Below, piece by piece: positions 30,715 through 39,145 of a stretch of 39,145 nt of DNA. How positions within the stretch are numbered: the first letter of the stretch is position 1; each line of letters begins with the position of its first letter. A program made the translations under genes and the position numbers. Where the stretch lies: positions 1-39,145 of the forward strand of contig NZ_JAMXLY010000032.1 of NCBI RefSeq assembly GCF_024054555.1, in the 5' to 3' direction. The notes below the pieces were generated by a model. The model was not told the origin of the DNA. It made no database searches and saw only the letters and a program-made list of their open reading frames with translations. The DNA comes from Segatella cerevisiae (lineage in GTDB: Bacteria > Bacteroidota > Bacteroidia > Bacteroidales > Bacteroidaceae).

Positions 30715-32400
30715 TTAATATGTAAAAGTCAGTTCCTTCGTTTCAAAATCACCAGCCTTGATATACAACTCACCCGTATCACCTGGATTGTTCTTCCTTA
30801 CTGTCTTAAAAATCAAATTATAAGTCTTCTTTTCCGTTGCATAAAAGGTGTACCAGAAGTTCCAAGGCTGATTGATATCAGCCGTTGATTCGACAGAGAC
30901 ACCTAGATTATTTTTGTCAGTAGGATTCAAATCATTGGAAGCAAATTTGATCTCCAAAGGCATCAAGGCATCCGGATAATAAGAGGGTACTGTGAAAGTC
31001 AACTTAACTTCGCTTCCAGCATCTGTACCGACATTTGAAGGCGGGTCTATTGCAAGATCATCACCGAAAGAGAAATTATCAATAGATACGATGTGAATTC
31101 GACGCACCAAACCTGTTTTATCTTTAAGGTACAATGTCCCAAACTGAGCAATACTGCTCACATCATTGAGTTTGATCGTAACCTTTCCATCCCCTGTTGT
31201 CGCGTCATAAGATGTGACAGAGCAAACGCTAGGGTCGGCAACACCGTTATCAGACAACCATCCAACCTGAAAAGAACTGGTATCAATATTTCCAAGAGTC
31301 GAAACATACTTGAAATCAATGGTCTGTTCTCCACTAGCATGAAACACCTGAGTTGTACCGTTTGTAATGGTCAACGTGCTGTTATCGTTAGATATACCGG
31401 GAATAATGTCATCAACATACAAGAAAGGATCGTTAGCAGCATCCCCGTTCAAAGCTCCAATAAAGCTATCATATCCTAACGACAATGCCAATTTTTTGAT
31501 TACAATCCTATATTCATGGTTTCTAATGATAGGCAGCATATTAAATTCGGCATTTTCCAATAAAATCTTATAATACTTTACACTCCCGTCTTTATATGTC
31601 ACCTTCAGGATAACAGCTAAAGGATCACTACTACTGTTAGGCTCCTCAAAGACATATTGGGAGGGAGTATTTGGAAGAACATCTTGAGGAGTAGGAAACT
31701 TAGACTGATCCTCAGGTTCTGTTACGTACTTCACGCCGACCGAGTCATTATAAGCAAACGGAGCATCCAAATGGTTTTTATCGAAAGGAGCCATAGTCCC
31801 CTTCTCTAAACCGTTGCATACCGCAAAATCAACCGATTGAATGTCCGATGTCTCGTTATCTACAGTAATTTCAGCACGATCGCGAAGCAGATATATCGTA
31901 TTAGTCCCAGAGTTTAAGAAATTAAACATTTCATCAGATGTTGAGAAACGCTTATAACCCCAATAAGTCATCTGGGAATCTTTCATTGAAGAATTCAAAG
32001 AAGGAATAAGTACATTCTCAGACACCCCCATACTCTCAGTATCATTAAATGAAGAGAAATTCCCATTTGCCACAAAATGTATACGACAAGTTGTCGAAGG
32101 TATTGTGCCTGACAAGACATAGTCTCCATCACTCTCCAGAGACTTAGAGAACGTCACTTTACGCCGCCCAATAAAATAGCCATCCTTATCAAAACACAAC
32201 AACTGGAAATCCCTGATCGTCTCATCTACAGTTGCTCCGGTGGCACGCGTATCTTGTATCCATGTTGGAACAGATACCTTCAAATGAACTTGAATTTCTT
32301 TCCCAACGGTAGCAGGATCACGTCCCGAATCATCTGTACAAGCAGACAACGTCAAAAGAAAGACACTCAAAATTATATATAACCAATCATTCTTTCTCAT
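30715..32400 (-). CDS. Type V fimbrial accessory/tip lipoprotein (third accessory subunit)
   Basis: The 561-residue lipoprotein has lipobox TLSAC (Cys21) followed by acidic TDDSG, and the processing-like motif DTRATG (Arg52). The first ~300 residues look like the two-domain fimbrillin fold (IQVHLKVSVPTW, FQLLCFDKDGYFIGRRKVTF, YRIVIKKLALSLGYDSF). After residue ~330 come beta-sandwich segments (GTTQVFHASGEQTIDFKYVST and SEVKLTFTVPSYYPDALMPLEIKF) resembling adhesion or Ig-like modules. This suggests a tip adhesin. It starts 5 bp after the previous subunit and has four cysteines after the lipidated one. The family name (DUF4906 or similar) is uncertain. Confidence 0.7.
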   Translation of the reverse strand: MRKNDWLYIILSVFLLTLSACTDDSGRDPATVGKEIQVHLKVSVPTWIQDTRATGATVDETIRDFQLLCFDKDGYFIGRRKVTFSKSLESDGDYVLSGTIPSTTCRIHFVANGNFSSFNDTESMGVSENVLIPSLNSSMKDSQMTYWGYKRFSTSDEMFNFLNSGTNTIYLLRDRAEITVDNETSDIQSVDFAVCNGLEKGTMAPFDKNHLDAPFAYNDSVGVKYVTEPEDQSKFPTPQDVLPNTPSQYVFEEPNSSSDPLAVILKVTYKDGSVKYYKILLENAEFNMLPIIRNHEYRIVIKKLALSLGYDSFIGALNGDAANDPFLYVDDIIPGISNDNSTLTITNGTTQVFHASGEQTIDFKYVSTLGNIDTSSFQVGWLSDNGVADPSVCSVTSYDATTGDGKVTIKLNDVSSIAQFGTLYLKDKTGLVRRIHIVSIDNFSFGDDLAIDPPSNVGTDAGSEVKLTFTVPSYYPDALMPLEIKFASNDLNPTDKNNLGVSVESTADINQPWNFWYTFYATEKKTYNLIFKTVRKNNPGDTGELYIKAGDFETKELTFTY

Positions 32401-32405
32401 AGCTA

Positions 32406-34520
32406 TTATTTCTTTTGTTCATCAAGTTCCTTCACCTCTTCAGGTGACAGGTCACGTACACAGCGGACATAATAAGTATTATGATCTCTACCATTTGATC
32501 CATTGGATAATATTTCATAGGTTTTTCCATCGGCAGCATAATAATACTTTCCTTTTAAAACAGGATCCATCACTGTATTATCACCCTCTTGGTATTTCTT
32601 TATAATATCTAACTCTTCATGTGTAGGCAATCTCCACCCGTCATATTTATTCTTTTTTGTATCAACTTCTCGATAAGTCTTGCAATGTTTAGCAACCAAC
32701 ATGCCCTCGTTACTATAATTTAATGGATTGACCACACCTAATTGGGAGGCAATCATAAACGCAGGAGAAACCACATTATCATTTGAAATCCCATCCTCAT
32801 CCATTTTAGGATGAGAAATCGTATATTGATCACTCGTACTGGTTACCTCTATTACATACATACAACGATTATTAGTACTCTTATCTAAAACAGAACCTTT
32901 TACTGCAACATAATCTCCTGAATACTGTTTCTTATCATTAATATCATAGATACGATCACTATCGTAAACTCTAGCAAAAAATACTTGATTATTATCTTCA
33001 GTAATTTTTTTGTCAGAATGAGGTGTCTGATCCCTGATCCAGTCTACCCAAGTATCTAATGTTCTAGTAGAATACCAACCATCTATAAATTGGATGTATT
33101 CCAACGGATACTGTTTAACATAAACCTGCTGAGATTTTCCATCACCATTAGTGACAGTAAATTTAATATAACGGATTCCCTTATTGTCAGGAATATTTGA
33201 ATGAATCGTAATAGTTCCCGTCCTTAGATTCGAAGATGGAACCACAGATATTCCATAATCGCCATAATTATCAGCATTAATCATCTGCTTATCTCCAACC
33301 TTATCATAATAATACACGGAATCAATTTTGATACTGGTAATATCGGAAGAAGAATAATAACGTACAGATGAATCATTATCAACATTCTGCATGATAACAT
33401 TTGTAGGACTGACCAACAAATATCTAACCGAGTCAGCATTAATATCCACATCGTCTACGACCCAAGGAATCTTACTATAATTCACTGGTCCGAAAGGCTT
33501 ATCGGTTAATTCCGTAGAACTTCCGAGCGTACATATAGTGTCATTGGAATTGTAGATAAAATTTCTTTCTGTTTTCTTTGTTGCAGTAGGAAGGAACGGG
33601 ATACGATAATAGTTTCCAGTATATGTCTTTCCAGACGCTTTATCTTGAACAGGCAAATTGACTAGAATATACGGCGTATTTTCCAGTGGCTGCTTACTCC
33701 AGTCATTGGTATATGTGTAAGTAGTCACAGAATCACTCCCATCAGCATTCACTTGCATAGACCGAAGGGTACCGCTTGATTGTTCCGAAGGTTTAGTAGC
33801 GTTGGTTGAATCTATAACTGAAGTATTAGCCGTATAATTGACGAATTTCCAAGTGCAGGCATTGGGCAATAAAGTGTAAGTCTTTTTCATTTCCGGTGAA
33901 AGGGTGAGGAATAACTTTATCTTTGAAGCAGCACGCTTCAAATTGATTTTTATTGTCTCGTCTTCACCTGTAGTAGTCTTAGGCGACCAGTTCTGGATCT
34001 CACCATCCATCAAGAACGTTTTGTCTTTAGAGAAATCATCCGGATCTTTTTCACTTCCATCTCCATACATCTTGTAAATATCCGCATCAGTTTGTACCAA
34101 GGCTTTCAGCTGGTCAACTGTACGGATATCAGAAGCTCCCTGTGGACAGTTAGCCAATGCATAGACCTGATATTGTTCAGTATTCTTGAATTGATCACGC
34201 CAATCAAGTTCCGTATTCAACTGAAGATCTTTGTCTAGCGAAACATTCACGAAATGATCATATAAAAGTTGTGTGGTACCACTCTGATCAAAGATATAGA
34301 TATCCAACGTCTTAATCTTATCCTCATTCAAGGTACCGTTCAAAAGTTTCTCATTCGAAGCTCTCGTAGGAGAGAAAGCCAAGGAATTAATACTGACTCC
34401 CACTTTAAGCCCATGAGCTTCTGAGGGATTTTCACTCAACATATCTGATGTGCAAGACGTCAACGCTGTCAGCAAGCAAAAAGATAGTATCAAACCAGAA
34501 AATATTTTCAGTTTCATCAT
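32406..34520 (-). CDS. Type V fimbrial accessory lipoprotein with C-terminal FISUMP/DUF1566-like domain
   Basis: The 704-residue lipoprotein has lipobox ALTSC (Cys23) and the processing-like motif SPTRASN (Arg53). Fimbrillin-like features follow (LDIYIFDQSGTTQLLYDHFV, YQVYALANCPQG, INLKRAASKIKLFLTLS). The last ~110 residues (QLGVVNPLNYSNEGMLVAKH, then DGWRLPTHEELDIIKKYQEG and HNTYYVRCVRDLSPEE) match the C-lectin-like FISUMP/DUF1566 type domain seen in Bacteroidetes surface proteins. It has six cysteines after the lipidated one. It lies 9 bp after the preceding subunit. An adhesive tip or sub-tip role is likely by position. Confidence 0.72.
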   Translation of the reverse strand: MMKLKIFSGLILSFCLLTALTSCTSDMLSENPSEAHGLKVGVSINSLAFSPTRASNEKLLNGTLNEDKIKTLDIYIFDQSGTTQLLYDHFVNVSLDKDLQLNTELDWRDQFKNTEQYQVYALANCPQGASDIRTVDQLKALVQTDADIYKMYGDGSEKDPDDFSKDKTFLMDGEIQNWSPKTTTGEDETIKINLKRAASKIKLFLTLSPEMKKTYTLLPNACTWKFVNYTANTSVIDSTNATKPSEQSSGTLRSMQVNADGSDSVTTYTYTNDWSKQPLENTPYILVNLPVQDKASGKTYTGNYYRIPFLPTATKKTERNFIYNSNDTICTLGSSTELTDKPFGPVNYSKIPWVVDDVDINADSVRYLLVSPTNVIMQNVDNDSSVRYYSSSDITSIKIDSVYYYDKVGDKQMINADNYGDYGISVVPSSNLRTGTITIHSNIPDNKGIRYIKFTVTNGDGKSQQVYVKQYPLEYIQFIDGWYSTRTLDTWVDWIRDQTPHSDKKITEDNNQVFFARVYDSDRIYDINDKKQYSGDYVAVKGSVLDKSTNNRCMYVIEVTSTSDQYTISHPKMDEDGISNDNVVSPAFMIASQLGVVNPLNYSNEGMLVAKHCKTYREVDTKKNKYDGWRLPTHEELDIIKKYQEGDNTVMDPVLKGKYYYAADGKTYEILSNGSNGRDHNTYYVRCVRDLSPEEVKELDEQKK

Positions 34521-34529
34521 TCACTCATT

Positions 34530-36155
34530 TTATTGATTTACAACAGGCAGTTTATTATACAGAGACTTTGAAACTTCTATATATGGTATATCTGTTTCAC
34601 TACCAGGAAGTTTTTTGTCACCTGCATTGAACGGAACCTTGCCGGAATTAACTTCATTATATCCCGGAATGGTCAAATACAGATTAGCTTTATAGTTTCG
34701 ATTGGGATCTGTGAGGTCAATATCCCGCTTGGGAACAAAATAGAAAGTAATCACTTGATTACCTCCAATTCCCGTCAATTGATCAGTGATACCGGAAGGA
34801 GTATTACCATTCAGCTTTATAAACCCAAAATCAGGATTATCTGTCTGAAGAATCCACTTCTGACCCTCAGGAGAAGACACGGTAAGCTGTAATTGATTGG
34901 CATATTTAACCGGATTATCCTTGTCATAAGCCACAGCGACAATACTATCCTGGTCTGTTTTATATGATCCACGACCAAGTAGTGTCTCAACTTTTGCACT
35001 GAAATTATATGTCCCTCCATTAGTCCAAGGCAGGATAGACAAATCAGCATTAAGGTTATCACCATTGAAATAAGCATATACTAGCAATTCATGATCTCTC
35101 AATAATTGACCGTTGATCACAAAATGTTGATGCATTATTGCAGAAGAACTACTTCTTTTATAATAGATTGTACAAGACAAAGGCTTGTTCGATTCCTTCA
35201 GATAAGACAAGGCAACCAAAGAGGCACTGTCAAGAAGTAAGTTCTTATAGGTTTGGGCATCTTCTGTATTCTCACGCTTTAAAGGTTGATTCACTTCCTT
35301 AATGTCGGTAAAAGGCTTTTCCGGAGAGATACCAGGATAAGCGATCGAGTCTGCATCATATCCTTTAGCTGTGACGATGTTGACAGAACTCGGATTTGGA
35401 ATGGAAGCTGAATAATTAGCAGATATAGGAAAGACGTAGGACTCATTCGGAATTGTATTCCCGTCCAACGTAATACCAGTTATAGAAGGAGAAGACATCC
35501 CCTTTGATTTAGTCAGGAAGAAATCGACCTTGGAGACTGCCCTCAGTAATGGAATCTTCACGGTACCATTGCCATCCTTAAACTCGGCGACACTGATATT
35601 CTTGACAATTCGTGAAATCGGAAGTCCTTTTTGAGGAAGATCAGATACAGTTGGACCTGTTCCGAAAGCCAGACTGTCAAGTTGTCCTCTTGTAGACTTA
35701 TCCGAAAAACTTCCCGCATTGGCCATGCTTCCGGCATTGGCCAGGATATACAGGTCACAGTTTTTGACAGTCTTAGGAACTTTTACCTGTGTAGAGAGAT
35801 GTCCCTGTTTATCTTGATAACGTATAGCATCGTCTATCTCGATATAATCCAAAGGAGTAGCGTTAGCTCCGGGAATACTACTGTCAAACACCCATGCATG
35901 GATAGTATGGAAATCGGATTCTTCAGTAGAACCGGCTACGTCACTACTATCACCGACAGCACGAGTGCTGCTGCGCATGACAGCCTGAATAGCTGAGAAA
36001 TCCAATTTGAGCACGTTATGACTCCAATCCCCTCCTCCATCGTCTGACGACGACGCATCGTCAGAACTGCTACATGACGAGACTGTTCCCAGAATCGCAA
36101 GTAGAAGGATTAAAATTTTAACAGAATATTGAAATGGACTTTTCGTCATGATCAT
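34530..36155 (-). CDS. Type V fimbrial accessory lipoprotein (first after the anchor)
   Basis: The 541-residue lipoprotein has lipobox VSSC (Cys28) and a following acidic, Ser-rich stretch (SSSDDASSSDDGGGD) like Bacteroidetes surface-export signals. The processing-like motif SSTRAVG holds Arg65. Fimbrillin-type features are FHTIHAWVFDSS, VKNCDLYILANAGSMANAGSF and IPLLRAVSKVDFFLTKSKG. It probably corresponds to an Mfa3-like accessory subunit of the Porphyromonas gingivalis Mfa system. Translation may start at Met1 or Met3. It begins 6 bp after the anchor gene. Confidence 0.75.
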   Translation of the reverse strand: MIMTKSPFQYSVKILILLLAILGTVSSCSSSDDASSSDDGGGDWSHNVLKLDFSAIQAVMRSSTRAVGDSSDVAGSTEESDFHTIHAWVFDSSIPGANATPLDYIEIDDAIRYQDKQGHLSTQVKVPKTVKNCDLYILANAGSMANAGSFSDKSTRGQLDSLAFGTGPTVSDLPQKGLPISRIVKNISVAEFKDGNGTVKIPLLRAVSKVDFFLTKSKGMSSPSITGITLDGNTIPNESYVFPISANYSASIPNPSSVNIVTAKGYDADSIAYPGISPEKPFTDIKEVNQPLKRENTEDAQTYKNLLLDSASLVALSYLKESNKPLSCTIYYKRSSSSAIMHQHFVINGQLLRDHELLVYAYFNGDNLNADLSILPWTNGGTYNFSAKVETLLGRGSYKTDQDSIVAVAYDKDNPVKYANQLQLTVSSPEGQKWILQTDNPDFGFIKLNGNTPSGITDQLTGIGGNQVITFYFVPKRDIDLTDPNRNYKANLYLTIPGYNEVNSGKVPFNAGDKKLPGSETDIPYIEVSKSLYNKLPVVNQ

Positions 36156-36161
36156 ATTTAA

Positions 36162-37157
36162 TTATAAGTCTATATCCTTCAGTGATACTGTCCAGCCATT
36201 TACAATGACCTTAGTTTCCAAGAATGAATCTCCCTGGACAAAGAATGACAGCGAATAGTAGTCTTGGCGGTCAAGATATTCCTGATTACTCCATTCTGTA
36301 CGGTGTTCACCGATTCCCTGCAAAGAAAGGAACCAGGCCAAATTGATATTCAAGATATCCTTGTTTGATTTCTTGTTCCTGATGATCAGACGAGGATTGG
36401 CATCATAGAACAACCGTGAAGTACTCAGATCTGCTACGACTCCATAAGTCGGTTTGGTATTGTTGATTGCAGAATCAGAGACAGTCTTCATGCTATAAGG
36501 CGTATACTGGACCGAATCTGCCTGGTACTTCTCACCATTATAATCCAACCATCCTGCAGAACCTGTTATCATCACAGAAAAATCATTTGCCGACAAACTG
36601 TCTGCGGCAGTGTAAGGCATAATAATCACCCTGAATTTCTTCGTCAACTTCATCAGACTGAGCGTAACCGTTTGAGGATTCCCTGAATAGTCAACATCCA
36701 GAGTTCCATTATACAGTCCCATCAGTTCTGAATTTGAAGTATTGTCTGCATTACGGTTCAGTCTGACATATAAATCATTGATTGTCGATGACCCTACAGT
36801 CAAATCCGGAAGAACAAAGTTCTTGGTGTCTGGTTCCTGTTGATCACGGGCAAAACATACTAACTTATACTTACCTGACTTCAGATCTGTTAGAGTTATC
36901 GTCGGATCGGACTTGATTTGATCACCTGATTCTTGACGCATCTCGACAAGTCTGCCATCCTGACCAAATACCCACAGGTCAACACTCTTTACCTCTGCCG
37001 AAAAGGCATCGGCATCTTTGATGTTGTAGGTATATCGGAAACGTACGGACAACCCACAATCATCCTGATTATCTTTAATGCAGGATGACATACCTAATAT
37101 CATCGTCGCAATCAAGATACACAACATAAAGTTACGTCCTAATGCCTCTCGTTTCAT
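36162..37157 (-). CDS. FimB/Mfa2-family fimbrial anchor lipoprotein
   Basis: The 331-residue lipoprotein has lipobox GMSSC (Cys26), then IKDNQDDCGLSVRFRYTYNI, the usual start of Mfa2/FimB anchors. Further features are SVDLWVFGQDGRLVEMRQE, GKYKLVCFARDQ, LMKLTKKFRVIIMPY and the ending KVIVNGWTVSLKDIDL. Mfa2 caps and anchors the Mfa1 fimbria in the outer membrane and limits its length. It lacks the TR(A/T) motif of the other subunits, as expected if its lipid anchor is kept. It follows the major subunit by 262 bp, a gap with a terminator-like hairpin and several smaller hairpins. Confidence 0.88.
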   Translation of the reverse strand: MKREALGRNFMLCILIATMILGMSSCIKDNQDDCGLSVRFRYTYNIKDADAFSAEVKSVDLWVFGQDGRLVEMRQESGDQIKSDPTITLTDLKSGKYKLVCFARDQQEPDTKNFVLPDLTVGSSTINDLYVRLNRNADNTSNSELMGLYNGTLDVDYSGNPQTVTLSLMKLTKKFRVIIMPYTAADSLSANDFSVMITGSAGWLDYNGEKYQADSVQYTPYSMKTVSDSAINNTKPTYGVVADLSTSRLFYDANPRLIIRNKKSNKDILNINLAWFLSLQGIGEHRTEWSNQEYLDRQDYYSLSFFVQGDSFLETKVIVNGWTVSLKDIDL

Positions 37158-37206
37158 ATCGTTTGATTATTGTATTAAACTTATATATATATCGTCATCT
37201 CCTGTC

Positions 37207-37284
37207 TGAAGGCAATGCAAAATGCAAGGTGCCTTCACTTAAGAGACTAATCTCTTTCACTATCAGTGTAACGGCATAACCGTT
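37207..37284. other. Cluster of small hairpins in the leader of the anchor gene
   Basis: Three dyads lie between the terminator-like hairpin and the anchor start: GAAGGCA/TGCCTTC (37208-37236, with inner TGCA/TGCA), AAGAGA-ctaa-TCTCTT (37241-37256) and AACGG-cataa-CCGTT (37270-37284). Together they could control processing or stability of the distal fimbrial mRNA. Confidence 0.5.
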
Positions 37285-37321
37285 TTTATCTCCCCATATT
37301 ATCTTCTAAAAGAATGATAAA

Positions 37322-37376
37322 TAAAAAGAGGCGCCCCCCGAATAGAAAGGGAGATTAACATCATCAGGGAGCGCCC
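37322..37376 (-). terminator. Terminator-like hairpin between major fimbrillin and anchor genes
   Basis: On the minus strand GGCGCTCCC (plus 37367-37375) pairs with GGGGGCGCC (plus 37330-37338) in a nine-pair GC-rich stem with one U-G. TCTTTTTATTT follows. It lies ~45 bp after the major-subunit stop. Partial read-through would yield much more major-subunit mRNA than distal mRNA. Confidence 0.75.
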
Positions 37377-37419
37377 GAACATGAATTAAAATTGAGAATT
37401 GGTGTTCTGATTCATTTTA

Positions 37420-38997
37420 TTATAAGTTGATGTCCGTATTACTGAGAACCCAAGGGTTAACAGATACAGAAACCTGTATATAATAGTCTTTATTGTCAAT
37501 AGGGTTAACAGGATCCGGATTCCAACCACCGGGAACATCATCACCTATTTGAGAAATACTCTTCACAGTCAGTGCATAAGTGGTATTACGCAGAATAGCT
37601 CTTAATTGCTTTGCTTTAGCAGTAGCATCTGCACCACCGACATTCAAATAATTCTCATCTGAGATGTAGTAGGTATAGTACATAAGGCCACCTTCATACA
37701 CCTTGATGTTATAATGTCCACGGAAGTTTCCGACTGTTTTATTCGTTACATCAGTTTTCAACTCTGCAGTTGCAGCATCAAGTTTAGCTTTAGCATTAGC
37801 ACCTTTTGCATCGTCAAAAACATGTGGATACTTGGTTTGGATGTCTGCCAAACTGTTGAAATATTCACCGTTGTAACCATAGAAGCAATTGTCACCTGCA
37901 GCCTTGTCACTACTAGGATCATCAACCTGAATCTTGTAAATGACGCCTGTTGTATTGCCCTCTAAGTCCTCTGCATTTGTCTGACCAGTATTGTTCTCCA
38001 AGCAATAGAAAGGCTTTACTGTGAAAGGAATATTCGGTTTAATGTCTACGATGACTTTTGCAGCATCACCTGCATTCGTATCTGGAATACGAGTTGCAAA
38101 ATCATCAAAGACCTCATAAAAAGTCTGAGTCTTGGAATCTACAGTATTGAAGAGGTATGGTGCTGCGGAACCGGACCAATTCTGCTGTAAATAGGTTTTA
38201 TTGGCACCATTCAGCAAAGTAAATCCATCAAAAGACACTTTAGTAATAATATCCTGATGAGTAACGGTATCCTTAGGAACTGTCTTATTTATTTTTATAC
38301 CGTCAGGACTAGCAGCAGAACTGACCTTAGCTACCAAACGGTCGAGTTTGACAGGTCCACCGTCTTGTTCTGTAACGACAGCAGGATTATTTTGGTTGTT
38401 ATTGTTTTCAATAGCGACCTTTGCGCTGGCATCACCGGGAGCCTCGCTTTCATTGAACATGGCGAAAGTACCATCAGTACTATCCTTGCTGATCGTAGCA
38501 AACTCGTTGATGCTGCCACTCTTAGAAGTAGAAAGGACAGTAGTCAAATTAGTTGGATCCCAAGTAGCACCAACATTAACATTGATGTTCTTATTTGCGA
38601 CCAGATATACATCGTACTGTTTGCTGAAGATGATAGTGCTTCCGTCAACCTCAACCTTAATAGGTTTAGAGGTATATGATGCGCTACCAGACTGGTCATT
38701 AGGAGTCAATTGGTCATTGGGAATGGAAGTTGCCCAAACAACTTTTTTGGTATCCGGATTAACCAGATAAACATACAAAGTTGTGATTTTACTTTCACCC
38801 TTAGTCCCATCAGTCTTATCACCACCTGCCGTTCTGGTGTTAGCCGGACTTTGTGCGCCAGAAATATTCAGGCTCAAATAGGCATTTCCTTTAACACCTA
38901 CTGCTCCTCCGTTGTTAGAAGTGGAATCATCGCTGCTACATGAAGCGAATAGACTCGTTGCCAGCAATCCTAACATTAAAATTTTTCTTACTTTCAT
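37420..38997 (-). CDS. Mfa1-type major fimbrillin (type V pilin)
   Basis: The 525-residue lipoprotein has a signal and lipobox FASC (Cys20) with acidic SSDDS after it, and the processing-like motif ANTRTAGG (Arg55). Fimbrillin features include ITTLYVYLVNPDTKKVVWAT, YDVYLVANKNINV, GPVKLDRLVAKVSSA, YEGGLMYYTYYISDEN, LRNTTYALTVKSISQIG and the terminal VSVNPWVLSNTDINL. The C-terminal region matches Mfa1_C-type endings. The Met at 38997 (MKVRKILMLG) was preferred to an upstream in-frame start at 39048 because it begins the signal peptide directly. A weak promoter-like pair, TTG (plus 39093-39095) with TATCTTAC (plus 39067-39074), lies upstream. Confidence 0.88.
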   Translation of the reverse strand: MKVRKILMLGLLATSLFASCSSDDSTSNNGGAVGVKGNAYLSLNISGAQSPANTRTAGGDKTDGTKGESKITTLYVYLVNPDTKKVVWATSIPNDQLTPNDQSGSASYTSKPIKVEVDGSTIIFSKQYDVYLVANKNINVNVGATWDPTNLTTVLSTSKSGSINEFATISKDSTDGTFAMFNESEAPGDASAKVAIENNNNQNNPAVVTEQDGGPVKLDRLVAKVSSAASPDGIKINKTVPKDTVTHQDIITKVSFDGFTLLNGANKTYLQQNWSGSAAPYLFNTVDSKTQTFYEVFDDFATRIPDTNAGDAAKVIVDIKPNIPFTVKPFYCLENNTGQTNAEDLEGNTTGVIYKIQVDDPSSDKAAGDNCFYGYNGEYFNSLADIQTKYPHVFDDAKGANAKAKLDAATAELKTDVTNKTVGNFRGHYNIKVYEGGLMYYTYYISDENYLNVGGADATAKAKQLRAILRNTTYALTVKSISQIGDDVPGGWNPDPVNPIDNKDYYIQVSVSVNPWVLSNTDINL

Positions 38998-39086
38998 TTT
39001 TAAAAAATTAGAATTAAATAGGGTCCGCTGAATAAGTTGATTTAACATTTATTTCATTGATTATCAGTAAGATACATGATGTAACA

Positions 39087-39118
39087 TTTGGTCAATTCAC
39101 GGAAAATTTGTAACTTTG
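39087..39118 (+). promoter_or_regulatory. Consensus promoter facing the right edge
   Basis: TTTG (39087-39090), 20 bp, then TAACTTTG (39111-39118) match the Bacteroidetes consensus exactly. The next ATG is 21 bp downstream at 39139. The -7 element is the same TAACTTTG used in the 340-bp repeats and upstream of the first gene. Confidence 0.75.
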
Positions 39119-39138
39119 AGTGTTAAAAGCAAGCAAAA

Positions 39139-39145
39139 ATGAAGT
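39139..39145 (+). CDS. Start of a gene cut by the window edge
   Basis: ATGAAG follows the consensus promoter by 21 bp and divergently faces the major fimbrillin gene. Only two codons are present, so the product cannot be named. Confidence 0.4.

Overview
The window looks like a chromosome segment of a Bacteroidales bacterium, most likely a Prevotellaceae member. The evidence is a type V (Mfa/FimA-type) fimbrial operon, an outer-membrane beta-barrel protein with a carboxypeptidase-regulatory-like N-terminus, a DUF6377-type membrane regulator, an HU-like protein paired with a smalltalk-sized ORF, and repeated matches to the Bacteroidetes promoter TTTG-N19/20-TAnnTTTG. No tRNA, rRNA, CRISPR array or intact insertion sequence was recognised.

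Region 1 (1-8863) is AT-rich. It holds the start of a minus-strand gene, a DJ-1/PfpI amidotransferase-like gene broken by a frameshift, an outer-membrane beta-barrel gene, and a four-gene cluster (adenylation enzyme, carrier protein, MBOAT, SGNH-like protein) that mirrors the Gram-positive dlt D-alanylation system. The beta-barrel gene lies between two copies of a ~340-bp non-coding direct repeat. Each copy carries a terminator-like hairpin whose stem differs by pair-preserving changes, followed by a conserved promoter-like block that also occurs upstream of the first gene.

Region 2 (8864-13850) is on the minus strand: a ClC channel with CBS domains, fmt, a tsaC/Sua5 gene, and an HU-like protein with a 33-residue ORF. 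Upstream of the HU promoter is a helically phased array of TAGTYC elements.

Region 3 (13869-21412) is a complete seven-gene tryptophan operon, also on the minus strand, in the order trpD-C-F-A-B-E-G. This is a circular permutation of the trpBEGDCFA order I recall from Bacteroides. It begins with a textbook attenuator: a leader peptide with three consecutive Trp codons, a candidate antiterminator and a strong terminator.

Region 4 (21600-27460) has a small ORF plus rpe, an ECF sigma factor, a lipoprotein, a candidate small RNA between consensus promoters, and a secreted GH28-GH105 pectin-degrading fusion enzyme followed by degenerate 22-24 bp tandem repeats.

Region 5 (27460-39048) is a minus-strand fimbrial locus: major fimbrillin, Mfa2-type anchor, three further lipoprotein subunits, a DUF5106/thioredoxin-like protein, then a DUF6377-type regulator. 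A terminator-like hairpin separates the major subunit from the rest. Four subunits share a TR(A/T) motif 30-37 residues after the lipidation cysteine; the anchor lacks it. A consensus promoter and the first codons of a plus-strand gene close the window.
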